From: Eubacteriales bacterium
Lineage (GTDB): Bacteria; Bacillota; Clostridia; Peptostreptococcales; Anaerovoracaceae
DNA: 35,913 bases
Assembly (NCBI GenBank): GCA_028706405.1
Contig: JAQWBM010000022.1
Coordinates: 1-35,913, forward strand
Reading direction: 5' to 3'
Below, in pieces: positions 1-7,509 of the stretch. The first letter of the stretch is position 1. Every line of letters begins with the position of its first letter. The notes beneath the pieces are model-generated. The model saw nothing but the letters and a program-made list of their open reading frames with translations, was not told where the DNA came from and did not search any database. Made by a program: the position numbers and the translations under genes.

Positions 1-322
1 AGATTTATATGAAAAACTCATTAATTATACTTGGCCCGGTAATATAAGGGAAATGGAGAATTGTATAGAGAACATTGTTAACATGGATGGCAAAACATCA
101 TTCGCATTTGAAAGAGCAGAATTGGGTCATACGCCAAATAATACGATTCGGAGAGATTTGGAATACGACATGTGTACTTTAGAGGAATTGGAAAAAAAAG
201 CGATTTCGATTTGTCTTAATCAATGTAAAGGGAACATAACCAAGGCATCCAGGATATTAGGAGTGAACAGAAGTACAATACATTTAAAAATAAAAAAATA
301 TCAAATAAAGAACAACAATTAA
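1..322 (+). CDS. Sigma-54-dependent Fis-family activator, C-terminal part only (gene starts before the window)
   Basis: The reading frame is already open at base 2 and reads the end of the AAA+ domain of a sigma-54 enhancer-binding protein, with the signature YTWPGNIREMEN (WPGNxRE, sensor-2 region). A linker follows, then a Fis-type helix-turn-helix (about the last 45 residues, AISICLNQCKGNITKASRILGVNRSTIHLKIKKY). Proteins of this family hydrolyse ATP to open promoters bound by RNA polymerase-sigma-54. An ATG at 53 is internal to the AAA+ domain and is not the real start. A sigma-54 promoter lies about 215 bp downstream in front of the alcohol dehydrogenase gene, so this activator probably controls that gene. 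That link is inferred from position. The sensory domain is outside the window, so the signal cannot be judged. Confidence 0.93.
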   Translation, partial: DLYEKLINYTWPGNIREMENCIENIVNMDGKTSFAFERAELGHTPNNTIRRDLEYDMCTLEELEKKAISICLNQCKGNITKASRILGVNRSTIHLKIKKYQIKNNN

Positions 323-432
323 CTTGCTAAATCCAATAGGTAAAGCTAATATAGGAATAAACAAGGACGTAATACGAACACAAATAGTGCAAAATTGCCA
401 CAGTGTCGGAATGCGCAACAGCGAACGCTGCG

Positions 433-459
433 AAAAATGTTGCATTATGCAACATTTTT
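433..459. promoter_or_regulatory. Perfect 12-bp inverted repeat, possible activator binding site or terminator
   Basis: Arms AAAAATGTTGCA and TGCAACATTTTT are separated by TTA. The centre lies about 118 bp upstream of the start site expected from the sigma-54 promoter at 538-554, which is a normal distance for an enhancer-binding-protein site. The T-rich right arm could also end transcription of the upstream activator gene. The sequence does not decide between the two roles. Confidence 0.55.
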
Positions 460-497
460 TCATTTGTGAATAATTATTGAAATGATACAAATAATAC

Positions 498-519
498 AAA
501 CGTTTGAAATCAAACGTTT
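498..519. promoter_or_regulatory. Perfect 10-bp inverted repeat upstream of the adh sigma-54 promoter
   Basis: Arms AAACGTTTGA and TCAAACGTTT have a 2-bp centre. The site sits only 19 bp upstream of the -24 element, so it could bind an activator, a repressor, or a bending protein. No T-run follows it, so it is not a terminator. Confidence 0.6.
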
Positions 520-537
520 CATCAAGGGCAAAAAATC

Positions 538-554
538 TTGGCACAACACTTGCT
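538..554 (+). promoter_or_regulatory. Sigma-54 (-24/-12) promoter of the alcohol dehydrogenase gene
   Basis: TTGGCAC-N5-TTGCT matches the sigma-54 consensus (TGGCAC-N5-TTGCW). There are exactly 10 bases between the invariant GG (540-541) and GC (552-553). Transcription is expected to start near 564, about 57 bp before the adh start codon. Confidence 0.88.
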
Positions 555-620
555 TGATAATTAAATGTCAATAACAATCCCTTTTATTCAGGAAAATGTT
601 ATCTAAACAAGGAGGAAACT

Positions 621-1688
621 ATGAAAATTAAAGGTTTAGCAATGTTAGGAATCGGGAAGATGGGTTGGATAGAAAAAGAGGCTCCAAAATGCGGGCCATT
701 GGATGCTTTGGTAAGACCGACTGTTGTAGCACCATGTACATCGGATATCCATACAGTTTGGGAAGGTGCCATTGGTGAGCGCAGCGATATGATTTTAGGT
801 CATGAAGCAGTTGGCGAAGTAATGGAAGTGGGCGAACTGGTAAAAGACTTTAAGAAAGGTGACAAAGTTATAGTTCCGGCTATCACTCCGGATTGGGGCG
901 ACATTAATTCACAGAGAGGATTCCCTATGCATTCAGGCGAGGCTCTTGGAGGCTGGAAGTTTTCGAACTTTAAAGACGGTGTATTTGGCGAACTGTTCCA
1001 TGTGAATGAAGCGGATGCAAATCTGGCGATTCTCCCTGACGACATTGATCCTATATCAGCCGTTATGCTTACAGACATGTCAACAACCGGCTTCCATGCT
1101 GCGGAGCTTGCGGAAGTCAAATTAGGAGATACAGTTTGTGCTATCGGTATAGGTCCTGTTGGTTTGAATGCTGTTGCTGGAGCAAACCTGATGGGCGCTT
1201 CCCATATATATGCAGTTGGCTCACGTCCTGATTGCGCAAGAGTTGCAAAAGAATACGGCGCTACAGAAATAATCAACTATAAAGAAGGCGATATTGTTGA
1301 ACAGGTTCTGGCAAAGACAAACGGACTTGGGGTTGATAAAGTCCTTATTGCAGGCGGCACAGTTGACACCTTTGCACAGGCTGTTAAGATGCTCAAACCG
1401 GGCGGAAACATCGGTAGTGTAAATTACCTTGGCTCCGGCGAATTCATCAAGATACCAAGAATCGAATGGGCTGTTGGCATGGGACATAAGAGAATCAATG
1501 CAGGCTTGACACCAGGCGGACGTCATAGAATGGAAAAGCTTGCTTCTTTAGTTCAGACCGGAAAATATGATCCCAGCAAGCTGATCACTCATAAATTTGA
1601 AGGTTTTGATAAAATGGAAGATGCCCTTCTTCTCATGAAAGATAAACCATCTGATCTTATTAAACCAATCGTAGAAATTAAATGGTAA
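621..1688 (+). CDS. adh: NADP-dependent secondary (isopropanol-type) alcohol dehydrogenase, zinc-containing
   Basis: A 355-aa medium-chain dehydrogenase that looks closely related, by recalled sequence, to the tetrameric secondary alcohol dehydrogenases of Clostridium beijerinckii and Thermoanaerobacter. These interconvert ketones or aldehydes and secondary or primary alcohols with NADP(H). The catalytic zinc ligands are visible: Cys39 in APCTSDIHT, His61 in GHEAVGEV, and an Asp in LTDMSTTGFH. The dinucleotide loop is GIGPVG, followed by VGSRPDC, whose Ser-Arg pair fits NADP preference. The start follows AAGGAGG with good spacing. The gene has its own sigma-54 promoter and is probably monocistronic, since a hairpin terminator lies at 1832-1859. 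It would serve as the electron sink of the adjacent aldehyde-forming pathway (inference). Confidence 0.95.
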   Translation: MKIKGLAMLGIGKMGWIEKEAPKCGPLDALVRPTVVAPCTSDIHTVWEGAIGERSDMILGHEAVGEVMEVGELVKDFKKGDKVIVPAITPDWGDINSQRGFPMHSGEALGGWKFSNFKDGVFGELFHVNEADANLAILPDDIDPISAVMLTDMSTTGFHAAELAEVKLGDTVCAIGIGPVGLNAVAGANLMGASHIYAVGSRPDCARVAKEYGATEIINYKEGDIVEQVLAKTNGLGVDKVLIAGGTVDTFAQAVKMLKPGGNIGSVNYLGSGEFIKIPRIEWAVGMGHKRINAGLTPGGRHRMEKLASLVQTGKYDPSKLITHKFEGFDKMEDALLLMKDKPSDLIKPIVEIKW

Positions 1689-1831
1689 ACTGCGCTGCAT
1701 AATAATGATGTAGTTTAAAGAATCATTTTAAGGGCTATAAAAACTGAAATGTTCCTTTCCCCGAATCATTCGGCAAGCCCTATTTACCAATAATCAGACA
1801 AGTGTCGGTGCTGACGCATTCTGAAATATGT

Positions 1832-1859
1832 AAAATCCATCTCGAATGAGGTGGATTTT
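1832..1859 (+). terminator. Hairpin terminator after adh
   Basis: Arms AAAATCCATCTC and GAGGTGGATTTT (one G-U pair) enclose a GAAT loop, with T-rich sequence in and after the right arm. The stretch 1731-1782 upstream also has a nested hairpin (AGGGCT...AGCCCT enclosing CCGAA/TTCGG) of unknown role. Confidence 0.6.
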
Positions 1860-1864
1860 ATAAT

Positions 1865-1898
1865 TTTGAATTGAGCCATAATAGTGATATAATTCAAA
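1865..1898 (+). promoter_or_regulatory. Sigma-A-like promoter with an embedded inverted repeat before the phosphate acyltransferase gene
   Basis: A TTGAAT box (1866-1871) and a TATAAT box (1888-1893) are 16 bp apart. The arms TTTGAATT (1865-1872) and AATTCAAA (1891-1898) form an inverted repeat that overlaps both promoter elements, as an operator would. Confidence 0.5.
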
Positions 1899-1937
1899 TC
1901 AATAAAAAATGCATATTAGTTTCTGGAGGAAATACCA

Positions 1938-2843
1938 ATGGCGTATAAAAATTTTTATGATTTAATAAATAATATTAACGATAACAAAATGAAAAAAGTA
2001 GTAGCAGTGGCTGCTGCCAATGACGAGCGGGTATTGGATGCCGTTTTTAAAGCGCATGAAGATGGAGTTCTTGATTATATACTGATAGGAAATAAGGCAA
2101 GTATATTAGAGAAGGGGGAAGCGCTTTTTCATTCCACTGAAGATGCAGATATTGTTGAAGCATCAAACGATAGGGATGCGGCTTTTAAAGCCGTTGAGCT
2201 TATACGCAACGGCAAGGCGGATTTCCTGATGAAAGGAAATATGGAGACAGGAATTCTTTTAAAAGAAGTTGTCAATAAGGAAACCGGGATTGGAAAAGGC
2301 AGGATTATGTCGCACATGTGTATTATGGAAATTCCGGCTTACCATAAGCTCATGGGGTTTACAGACGGCGGAATGATTATAAATCCTACTTTAGAAGAGA
2401 AAATAGGTATTATTGAGAATGCTTTGGAGCTATTTCGCCATTTGAGCGTTGGAAGTCCTAAAATCGCTGCTGTAACGGCTATAGAAACCGTGAACCCAAA
2501 GATGATTGATACAGTCGATGCGGCAGAGCTCAAAAAGATGAGTCTGGAGGGAAAATTCGGGGATTGCTATATAGAAGGACCTATTTCCTGCGATTTAACG
2601 TTTTCCAAGGAGGCTGCGGCAATAAAAGACTTTGAAAGCCCTGTTACCGGCGATGCGGATATTATGCTTGTACCCAATGTAGTGACGGGAAACATTTTGA
2701 ATAAGGCTCTTATTTATCTTGCCGGTGCAAAAATGGCAGGTTGCATATTAGGTGCTAAAACTCCTATAGTGTTGCCATCAAGGGGGTCTACATTTGAAGA
2801 AAAATACTATTCGCTTGTGATTTGCGCAACTCAATTCAGCTAA
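1938..2843 (+). CDS. Phosphate acetyl/butyryl-transferase family protein (acyl-CoA + Pi to acyl-phosphate + CoA)
   Basis: A 301-aa protein, the normal length of phosphotransbutyrylase (Ptb) and short Pta-like enzymes. Family features include GKADFLMKGNMET (about residues 92-104), FTDGGMIINPTLEEK (about 140-155), and a C-terminal SRGSTFEEKYYS segment typical of Ptb. The start follows a GGAGGAAATACC ribosome site. The enzyme would convert acyl-CoA made by the aldehyde dehydrogenase at 11210 into acyl-phosphate for ATP formation by a kinase; no kinase gene is in the window. Chain-length preference cannot be read from the sequence. A bidirectional terminator at 2883-2911 follows. Confidence 0.88.
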   Translation: MAYKNFYDLINNINDNKMKKVVAVAAANDERVLDAVFKAHEDGVLDYILIGNKASILEKGEALFHSTEDADIVEASNDRDAAFKAVELIRNGKADFLMKGNMETGILLKEVVNKETGIGKGRIMSHMCIMEIPAYHKLMGFTDGGMIINPTLEEKIGIIENALELFRHLSVGSPKIAAVTAIETVNPKMIDTVDAAELKKMSLEGKFGDCYIEGPISCDLTFSKEAAAIKDFESPVTGDADIMLVPNVVTGNILNKALIYLAGAKMAGCILGAKTPIVLPSRGSTFEEKYYSLVICATQFS

Positions 2844-2882
2844 GCGGATTGAGGTTCAAATATTGGTATGCATTTTAAATTA

Positions 2883-2911
2883 AACGGCTGTCTCATTATA
2901 AGACAGCCGTT
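2883..2911. terminator. Bidirectional terminator between the converging acyltransferase and L25 genes
   Basis: Perfect 11-bp arms AACGGCTGTCT and AGACAGCCGTT with a 7-nt loop lie between two genes that converge. Confidence 0.8.
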
Positions 2912-2933
2912 CATATATAGGTTATTATGCGAG

Positions 2934-3539
2934 TTATTCAGCCTCGTTAACCGGCGCTTCGATTTCCTCTTCTCCTTTGCCTTGATCATCATCTGATGCC
3001 TTGCTTCGGGTTACAATCGAGAAAACTATGCTATCCGGTGAAGTCTTGATTTCAATGGCTTCATTCTGTGCGACTTCAAGATCACTTACTCTGAGTATGT
3101 CGCCTGTTTCTTTACCCTCCATGTCAATTTCGATTTTGTCGAACAAGTCGGCAGGAAAGGCTCTGTAGGATAGCTCGTGAACCGACTGCAGTATCGTGTC
3201 AGCAATCTTTTCTTTGTTTATAAGAATGATCTGTGCGGTACTTGTGATTTTTTCACCGCTTATCAGGGTTTGAAAACTTAGGTGTTCAGGCTCGTTGACG
3301 ACCGGAACGTATGTGATATCTTTTAAAAGCGTTTTATATTTTTTGTCACCCAGATCTAATTCAACCTTGCTTCCTGTAGTATTCGTCTTTAGAAACCTTT
3401 TGATCTCATTTTGAGGGAATTGGATCATCAAAGATTCTTCCAGGTCTTTTCCATATATGACTGCGGGAATAAATCCTTGCTTTCTAAGTTGTTTTCCTTT
3501 TAAGCTTTCATTTCGTTTTTCTGCATTTAATATAGCCAT
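2934..3539 (-). CDS. rplY: 50S ribosomal protein L25 / general stress protein Ctc
   Basis: A 201-aa protein with the two-domain L25/TL5/CTC layout. The N-terminal 5S-rRNA-binding domain (about 1-90) contains RKQGFIPAVIYGKD and KYKTLLKDITYVPV. The C-terminal TL5 beta domain includes VHELSYRAFPADLFDKIEIDME and ends in an acidic tail. In this family the protein binds 5S rRNA in the large subunit and in Firmicutes is often stress-induced. The ATG has a good AAAGGAG site. It stands alone and is transcribed towards the acyltransferase gene. Confidence 0.93.
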   Translation of the reverse strand: MAILNAEKRNESLKGKQLRKQGFIPAVIYGKDLEESLMIQFPQNEIKRFLKTNTTGSKVELDLGDKKYKTLLKDITYVPVVNEPEHLSFQTLISGEKITSTAQIILINKEKIADTILQSVHELSYRAFPADLFDKIEIDMEGKETGDILRVSDLEVAQNEAIEIKTSPDSIVFSIVTRSKASDDDQGKGEEEIEAPVNEAE

Positions 3540-3758
3540 AATTACTCCTTTCTACTTTACTTCGCCGATAACGGTGAAGATTTGGAACAGATAACCAGGG
3601 CTTACAAACTGGGATACCAGTTATTGATTTAAGACCTAATTATATGTAGTATTGCATTTTAAACTTTCGTTATTCAATGTGGATAAAAAAATGCAGTACT
3701 GAACATAATAATTTTAACATGGAATGAACAATAATGCAAATTTTTAACATAAGCAAAT

Positions 3759-3849
3759 GGGTAAGCTGGAGACCGAGAGATATTGGCTGAAGAGGCAGGG
3801 CTAGGCCAAAGGCCGGGCAGCCAATCATCTCTCGGTCTCCGGCTTACCC
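3759..3849. repeat. Very long stable hairpin (about 30-bp stem) in the rplY-MFS intergenic region
   Basis: The outer arms GGGTAAGC and GCTTACCC, the middle arms GGAGACCGAGAGAT and ATCTCTCGGTCTCC, and the inner arms TTGGCTG and CAGCCAA pair with only single-base interruptions. The top contains a small GGCC-AAA-GGCC hairpin. There is no T-run on either side, so it is not a simple terminator. Its GC content is much higher than the surrounding AT-rich DNA. A 61-codon open frame on the minus strand through it looks non-coding. Confidence 0.85.
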
Positions 3850-3984
3850 ACAGTGGCATTTAGGAAACAAAAGCGGTCAAACTATGTGTCATGGAATACA
3901 CTGTAAGCCTTGATAGTAATCTGACTGTATCGGTAAAAACTTTTAAAAAAGCTAAAATACCAGGCCTTTTGTTATTGGTTGTTA

Positions 3985-4001
3985 TTGGCATAAAAATTGC
4001 T
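3985..4001 (+). promoter_or_regulatory. Sigma-54 promoter of the MFS transporter gene
   Basis: TTGGCAT-N5-TTGCT has the required 10 bases between GG (3987-3988) and GC (3999-4000). Transcription should begin near 4012, which leaves a leader of about 160 nt. The rest of the 3540-4171 interval holds the long hairpin and a possible leader ORF; no other gene was seen. Confidence 0.85.
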
Positions 4002-4090
4002 ATTAATATATTTGTAAATGAAATTATTTGAAATCACTTATCACTCTATTATTTTAAGAAGGATGTTTCGGAATGTATGGGAGGTGAATA

Positions 4091-4117
4091 ATGAGATTTC
4101 GAGGTATGCTGAATTAG
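4091..4117 (+). CDS. Possible 8-codon leader peptide before the MFS gene
   Basis: ATG at 4091 follows a strong GGGAGGTGAATA ribosome site and encodes MRFRGMLN, then TAG. It lies within the expected leader of the sigma-54 transcript, 54 bp upstream of the transporter start. An alternative overlapping 28-codon frame (4063-4149) has a poorly spaced ribosome site. Translation is unproven; the evidence is the ribosome site only. Confidence 0.3.
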   Translation: MRFRGMLN

Positions 4118-4171
4118 ACTTTGTATTATTTGATGTTTGTATTTTTTGATATTTAATTGGAGGTTATTTAT

Positions 4172-5563
4172 ATGAGCGAAAAGATCATTAAAAGAGTTCC
4201 GCCTCAAACATGGACAGCATGGGGGTTTCTTTGGATAATCTATGCCGTCAACGCAAATATAAGAGAACTGCTTAACAGAATCTCTCCATATATCATTGAA
4301 GAATATGGAATCAGTGCAACGACGTTTGGGCTGCTTCAGACCTTTGCTTTATTCGGACTTGCTGCTGGAGCAATTCCTTTAGGAGCTTGGGCAGACAAAG
4401 GAGGAAGCGGCTGGGCCAGAAAGAAACGATCTTTTGTATTGGCATCTGTTTACTTAACTGCTACTCTTCTTTGCGGATTCCAGGCGATTGCTGGAGTGTT
4501 CGCAGTTTTCTTTGCGCTGAATGTGATAAGAGGTCTTACCAGCGGTGCTGGCGAAGCTTGTGAAGTTGGGATGATGATGGAATGGTCGCCAAAAGAAAAG
4601 AGTGGGTTCTTTGTTGGTTTGCATCATACCGGTTATCCATGGGGAACACTTATAGGAGGAATCATAGTTACATTCTATCTCCGTACTTTCGGTGATGAAG
4701 TCTGGAGATATGTTTTCCTGATATTCCCCATTATCGGGTATATCATCTGGGCATTCTACTATAAATGGTCAGGACCCAGAAATTTTAATAGATTCCATGA
4801 TAATGCAGACAAAAGCGGATTTACTACCCAGCTTGGTCAGGATTCTGCTGATGCGGGCTTTACTCCTGCACCGGGGTTGCTAGGGAGAAGCCTCAAGAAT
4901 CCAAACATTTCAATCATTGTACTTGTCTCTTTTTGCTGTCTGTTCTGCTATTCCGGAATTAACTTCTGGCTGACGCCATATATAACATTTGTTGGGAACT
5001 TTGACCCGGCACTTGCAGCCAGCTTAAGTGTAGTATTCACCATTACAGGAGGATTAGGCCAGGTATTCTGGGGCGGAATCTCCGATAGAATCGGATCAAA
5101 GACGGCGCTTTTGATTTGTACTATGTGGTTGGTCGTCGCATTCGTATTAATGCAGTTTGCCGGCATATCCCTTACTCTCCTTATAATCCTTCAGTTGTTT
5201 ATGGGATTTGCGCTTAATGCCGTATATGCGATGATTTACAAATTCATTGCTGTTTCTTCCGAAAAAGGCGGAGTTGTCATGGGTAACTCTTTAGTTGTTT
5301 TCGGTATGTATTTCGGCGGCGGAGTTGCCACCTTCGTCATAGGATCTCTTATAGATGCTGCTGGTGGCTGGCAGACAGCCTCCGGATACTATGCAGGGTT
5401 GTATGTAATGGCAGGCATGATGTTGCTGGCCTTCATTATCACACTTTTGTTTACAAGAGAAACAAATGGACCGAGATTTAGGAGAGACTTTTCACTTGTC
5501 AGCTTAAAGGCCTGCAACCTGGACGAGGTAGAGGAGCCTGCGGACACCGGGAAGGTAAATTGA
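4172..5563 (+). CDS. Major facilitator superfamily permease, probable substrate importer of the radical-enzyme pathway
   Basis: A 463-aa integral membrane protein with about 12 hydrophobic segments in two halves. They are separated by a hydrophilic central loop (about residues 205-245). The MFS loop 2-3 signature appears as GAWADKGGSGWARKKR, and the matching motif in the second half is GGISDRIGSK. The start at 4172 has GGAGG 8 nt upstream; an in-frame TTG at 4157 is less likely because it overlaps that site. It has its own sigma-54 promoter, like the alcohol dehydrogenase and radical enzyme genes, and so probably imports the shared substrate. The substrate cannot be deduced from sequence. Confidence 0.9.
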   Translation: MSEKIIKRVPPQTWTAWGFLWIIYAVNANIRELLNRISPYIIEEYGISATTFGLLQTFALFGLAAGAIPLGAWADKGGSGWARKKRSFVLASVYLTATLLCGFQAIAGVFAVFFALNVIRGLTSGAGEACEVGMMMEWSPKEKSGFFVGLHHTGYPWGTLIGGIIVTFYLRTFGDEVWRYVFLIFPIIGYIIWAFYYKWSGPRNFNRFHDNADKSGFTTQLGQDSADAGFTPAPGLLGRSLKNPNISIIVLVSFCCLFCYSGINFWLTPYITFVGNFDPALAASLSVVFTITGGLGQVFWGGISDRIGSKTALLICTMWLVVAFVLMQFAGISLTLLIILQLFMGFALNAVYAMIYKFIAVSSEKGGVVMGNSLVVFGMYFGGGVATFVIGSLIDAAGGWQTASGYYAGLYVMAGMMLLAFIITLLFTRETNGPRFRRDFSLVSLKACNLDEVEEPADTGKVN

Positions 5564-5603
5564 TCATAGTATTATAAAATCAAGATTAACTAAGATAAAA
5601 CAG

Positions 5604-5638
5604 CAAAAACGCAGACGGATCAATAGTCTGCGTTTTTG
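5604..5638. terminator. Bidirectional terminator between the MFS gene and the activator gene
   Basis: Arms CAAAAACGCAGAC and GTCTGCGTTTTTG enclose a 9-nt loop, with T-runs on both strands. It lies between converging genes. Confidence 0.88.
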
Positions 5639-5677
5639 TTATTCGTTGTTTAATGTAAGGCGCTTTCTGCAGATGCG

Positions 5678-7117
5678 TTATAACAACTTATATTCATTCA
5701 TCTTTCGATAAAATGTTTTCCGGCTTAAACCGAGCATTCGCATCGCTTCTGTTTTGTTATTATTCGCTATTTCTAAAGCTTCTATGATCGCGTTTTTTTC
5801 AGCATCCGCAACTACCTGGCTGAGAATCTTAATGTCATGTGCTTCTGAAATTGTTTGCGGTTTTTTTATATCATAGGATTGATTCAGATAATTCATTGTC
5901 ACAGATTCATCACAATCGTCATTTTCACACATGATGACTGCATTTTCCAAACAATTTCTAATTTCGCGGATATTACCCGGCCAACTGTAATTATAAATAT
6001 GAGAAATCGCTTCGGGTGACAACTGCACATTTCTATCATATTTTTTATTAAATAAATTGAGATAATACTCAATCAGTAGAGTTATATCCTCTTTTCTTTC
6101 TCGGAGCGGCGGTATATGCAGAGAAAATGAGTTTATTCTATAATAGAGATCTTCGCGGAATTTTTTCTCCGTGATCATTTGCTCTAATGGCTGATTTGTT
6201 GCAGATATGAGTCTAACGTCAATACTCACCGGCCTCTCGCTTCCAATTTTTTCAACTTCGCTTTCTTGAATTGCACGCAGTAATTTAGACTGCATAATAA
6301 GAGGCATATCCCCTATCTCATCCAGAAATAACGTTCCGCCATTAGCCAACTCGAATTTCCCGATTTTTCCCCCTGCTTTCGCTCCGGTAAAGGAGCCGCC
6401 CTCATATCCGAAGAGCTCACTCTCAACAAGATTTTCGGGAATAGCCGCACAATTAATAACAATGAAAGGCTTATCACACCTTTTGCTTTTACGATGTATA
6501 TATTTTGCTATTACTTCTTTGCCTGCCCCGTTTTCTCCGCGGATCATAACCGGCACGTTAGTTTCTGCAATAATAGAGGCTTTTTCGATAATTTGAAGAA
6601 AGGAAGCGCTTTGCCCAATAATGTTGTATTTTTCTAACTCTTTCGCGGAGTCGTATAATTTTTGCCTTACATAATTTGAGAAAAAAGTTTGTGTGGAATT
6701 CTCCAGCTTTATTCCTTCAGACGGAATATCCATATATAAAGAAAAAGCACCCTTTAGTTCATTACCGTCAAAAATCGGACTGGCGATTCCGGTTACATAT
6801 TTTGTGTTATCAACAGGGCATACCTTTTTTTCAACAACAACTTTTTTTTCTGTTTTCAGAGCGGTTATTGTAGTCGAGCCTTCATATACGTTCTGCAATT
6901 TTCTGCCAAGTATGTCGCGCAGATGTTTGCCGATATGAACCGCATAGTTTTCGTTTGCATAAAAAATCATACCCTCATTATCAACTGCGACTATTGCCAT
7001 ATCAATATTATCCAATACAGATAAAATCATGGCGGATTGATCGGTGACATTATTTTTTAACGATCCGGGAGCTTTTAGAGAGGATGTCTCAGGCATTGTT
7101 TGTTTACTATTCTTCAT
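5678..7117 (-). CDS. Sigma-54-dependent transcriptional activator with PAS sensor, AAA+ and Fis domains
   Basis: A 479-aa enhancer-binding protein. An N-terminal PAS domain (about 28-135) begins at VLDNIDMAIVAVDNEGMIFYAN. The AAA+ domain (about 165-395) has Walker A GENGAGKE, the sigma-54-contacting loop as GSFTGA (the usual form is GAFTGA), Walker B GTLFLDEIGDM, and WPGNIREIRN. A C-terminal Fis helix-turn-helix contains NNKTEAMRMLGLSRKTFYRKM. The ATG has GGAGG 7 nt upstream. It is transcribed away from the glycyl radical enzyme gene, which has a sigma-54 promoter in the shared intergenic region, so it most likely activates that operon and perhaps the MFS gene. The PAS domain probably senses the substrate or a metabolite (inference). 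Confidence 0.95.
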   Translation of the reverse strand: MKNSKQTMPETSSLKAPGSLKNNVTDQSAMILSVLDNIDMAIVAVDNEGMIFYANENYAVHIGKHLRDILGRKLQNVYEGSTTITALKTEKKVVVEKKVCPVDNTKYVTGIASPIFDGNELKGAFSLYMDIPSEGIKLENSTQTFFSNYVRQKLYDSAKELEKYNIIGQSASFLQIIEKASIIAETNVPVMIRGENGAGKEVIAKYIHRKSKRCDKPFIVINCAAIPENLVESELFGYEGGSFTGAKAGGKIGKFELANGGTLFLDEIGDMPLIMQSKLLRAIQESEVEKIGSERPVSIDVRLISATNQPLEQMITEKKFREDLYYRINSFSLHIPPLRERKEDITLLIEYYLNLFNKKYDRNVQLSPEAISHIYNYSWPGNIREIRNCLENAVIMCENDDCDESVTMNYLNQSYDIKKPQTISEAHDIKILSQVVADAEKNAIIEALEIANNNKTEAMRMLGLSRKTFYRKMNEYKLL

Positions 7118-7321
7118 ATGTATGCCTCCACATATAATTTATTACGATCATTCGACATTATTTTCAATGAAAAGCCAGTAGCAATAATTCCACAAGTGTT
7201 TCTAAACAGCAACACACCTTTTTGCTTTAATTTCTTCGGAGCCATTACTCAGGCTGCAAATATCTATAAAAGGTATTGAAACTTAACAATATTACTAAAT
7301 CTGATAAAAGGACATGATCTC

Positions 7322-7338
7322 ATGGCATAAAACTTGCG
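7322..7338 (+). promoter_or_regulatory. Sigma-54 promoter of the glycyl radical enzyme operon
   Basis: ATGGCAT-N5-TTGCG has GG at 7324-7325 and GC at 7336-7337, with 10 bases between. The start site should be near 7348, giving a leader of about 160 nt. That leader contains a GC-rich possible hairpin (GCGGG 7428-7432 with CCCGC 7447-7451). The rest of the 7118-7509 interval is AT-rich, with no gene and no clear palindrome for the activator. Confidence 0.82.
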
Positions 7339-7509
7339 TTATAAATTTGTGAGTATAGTAATTGTTATTATAAACTATAATAATATATTATACAAGCTTT
7401 AACGATTACCTGACTCGATGGCTACATGCGGGGGCGGAGATGACTGCCCGCTGTTTACGGTACTCATATAGCTTACTTCAGTCATCTAATCAAATAGGAG
7501 GTGCATATC

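Noticed and set aside
284..577. 97-codon minus-strand frame over the adh promoter region
   Set aside because: It crosses two palindromes and a sigma-54 promoter, has no ribosome site and has no coding character.
3674..3859. 61-codon minus-strand open frame
   Set aside because: It runs through the long hairpin, has no ribosome site and looks like a by-product of the inverted repeat.
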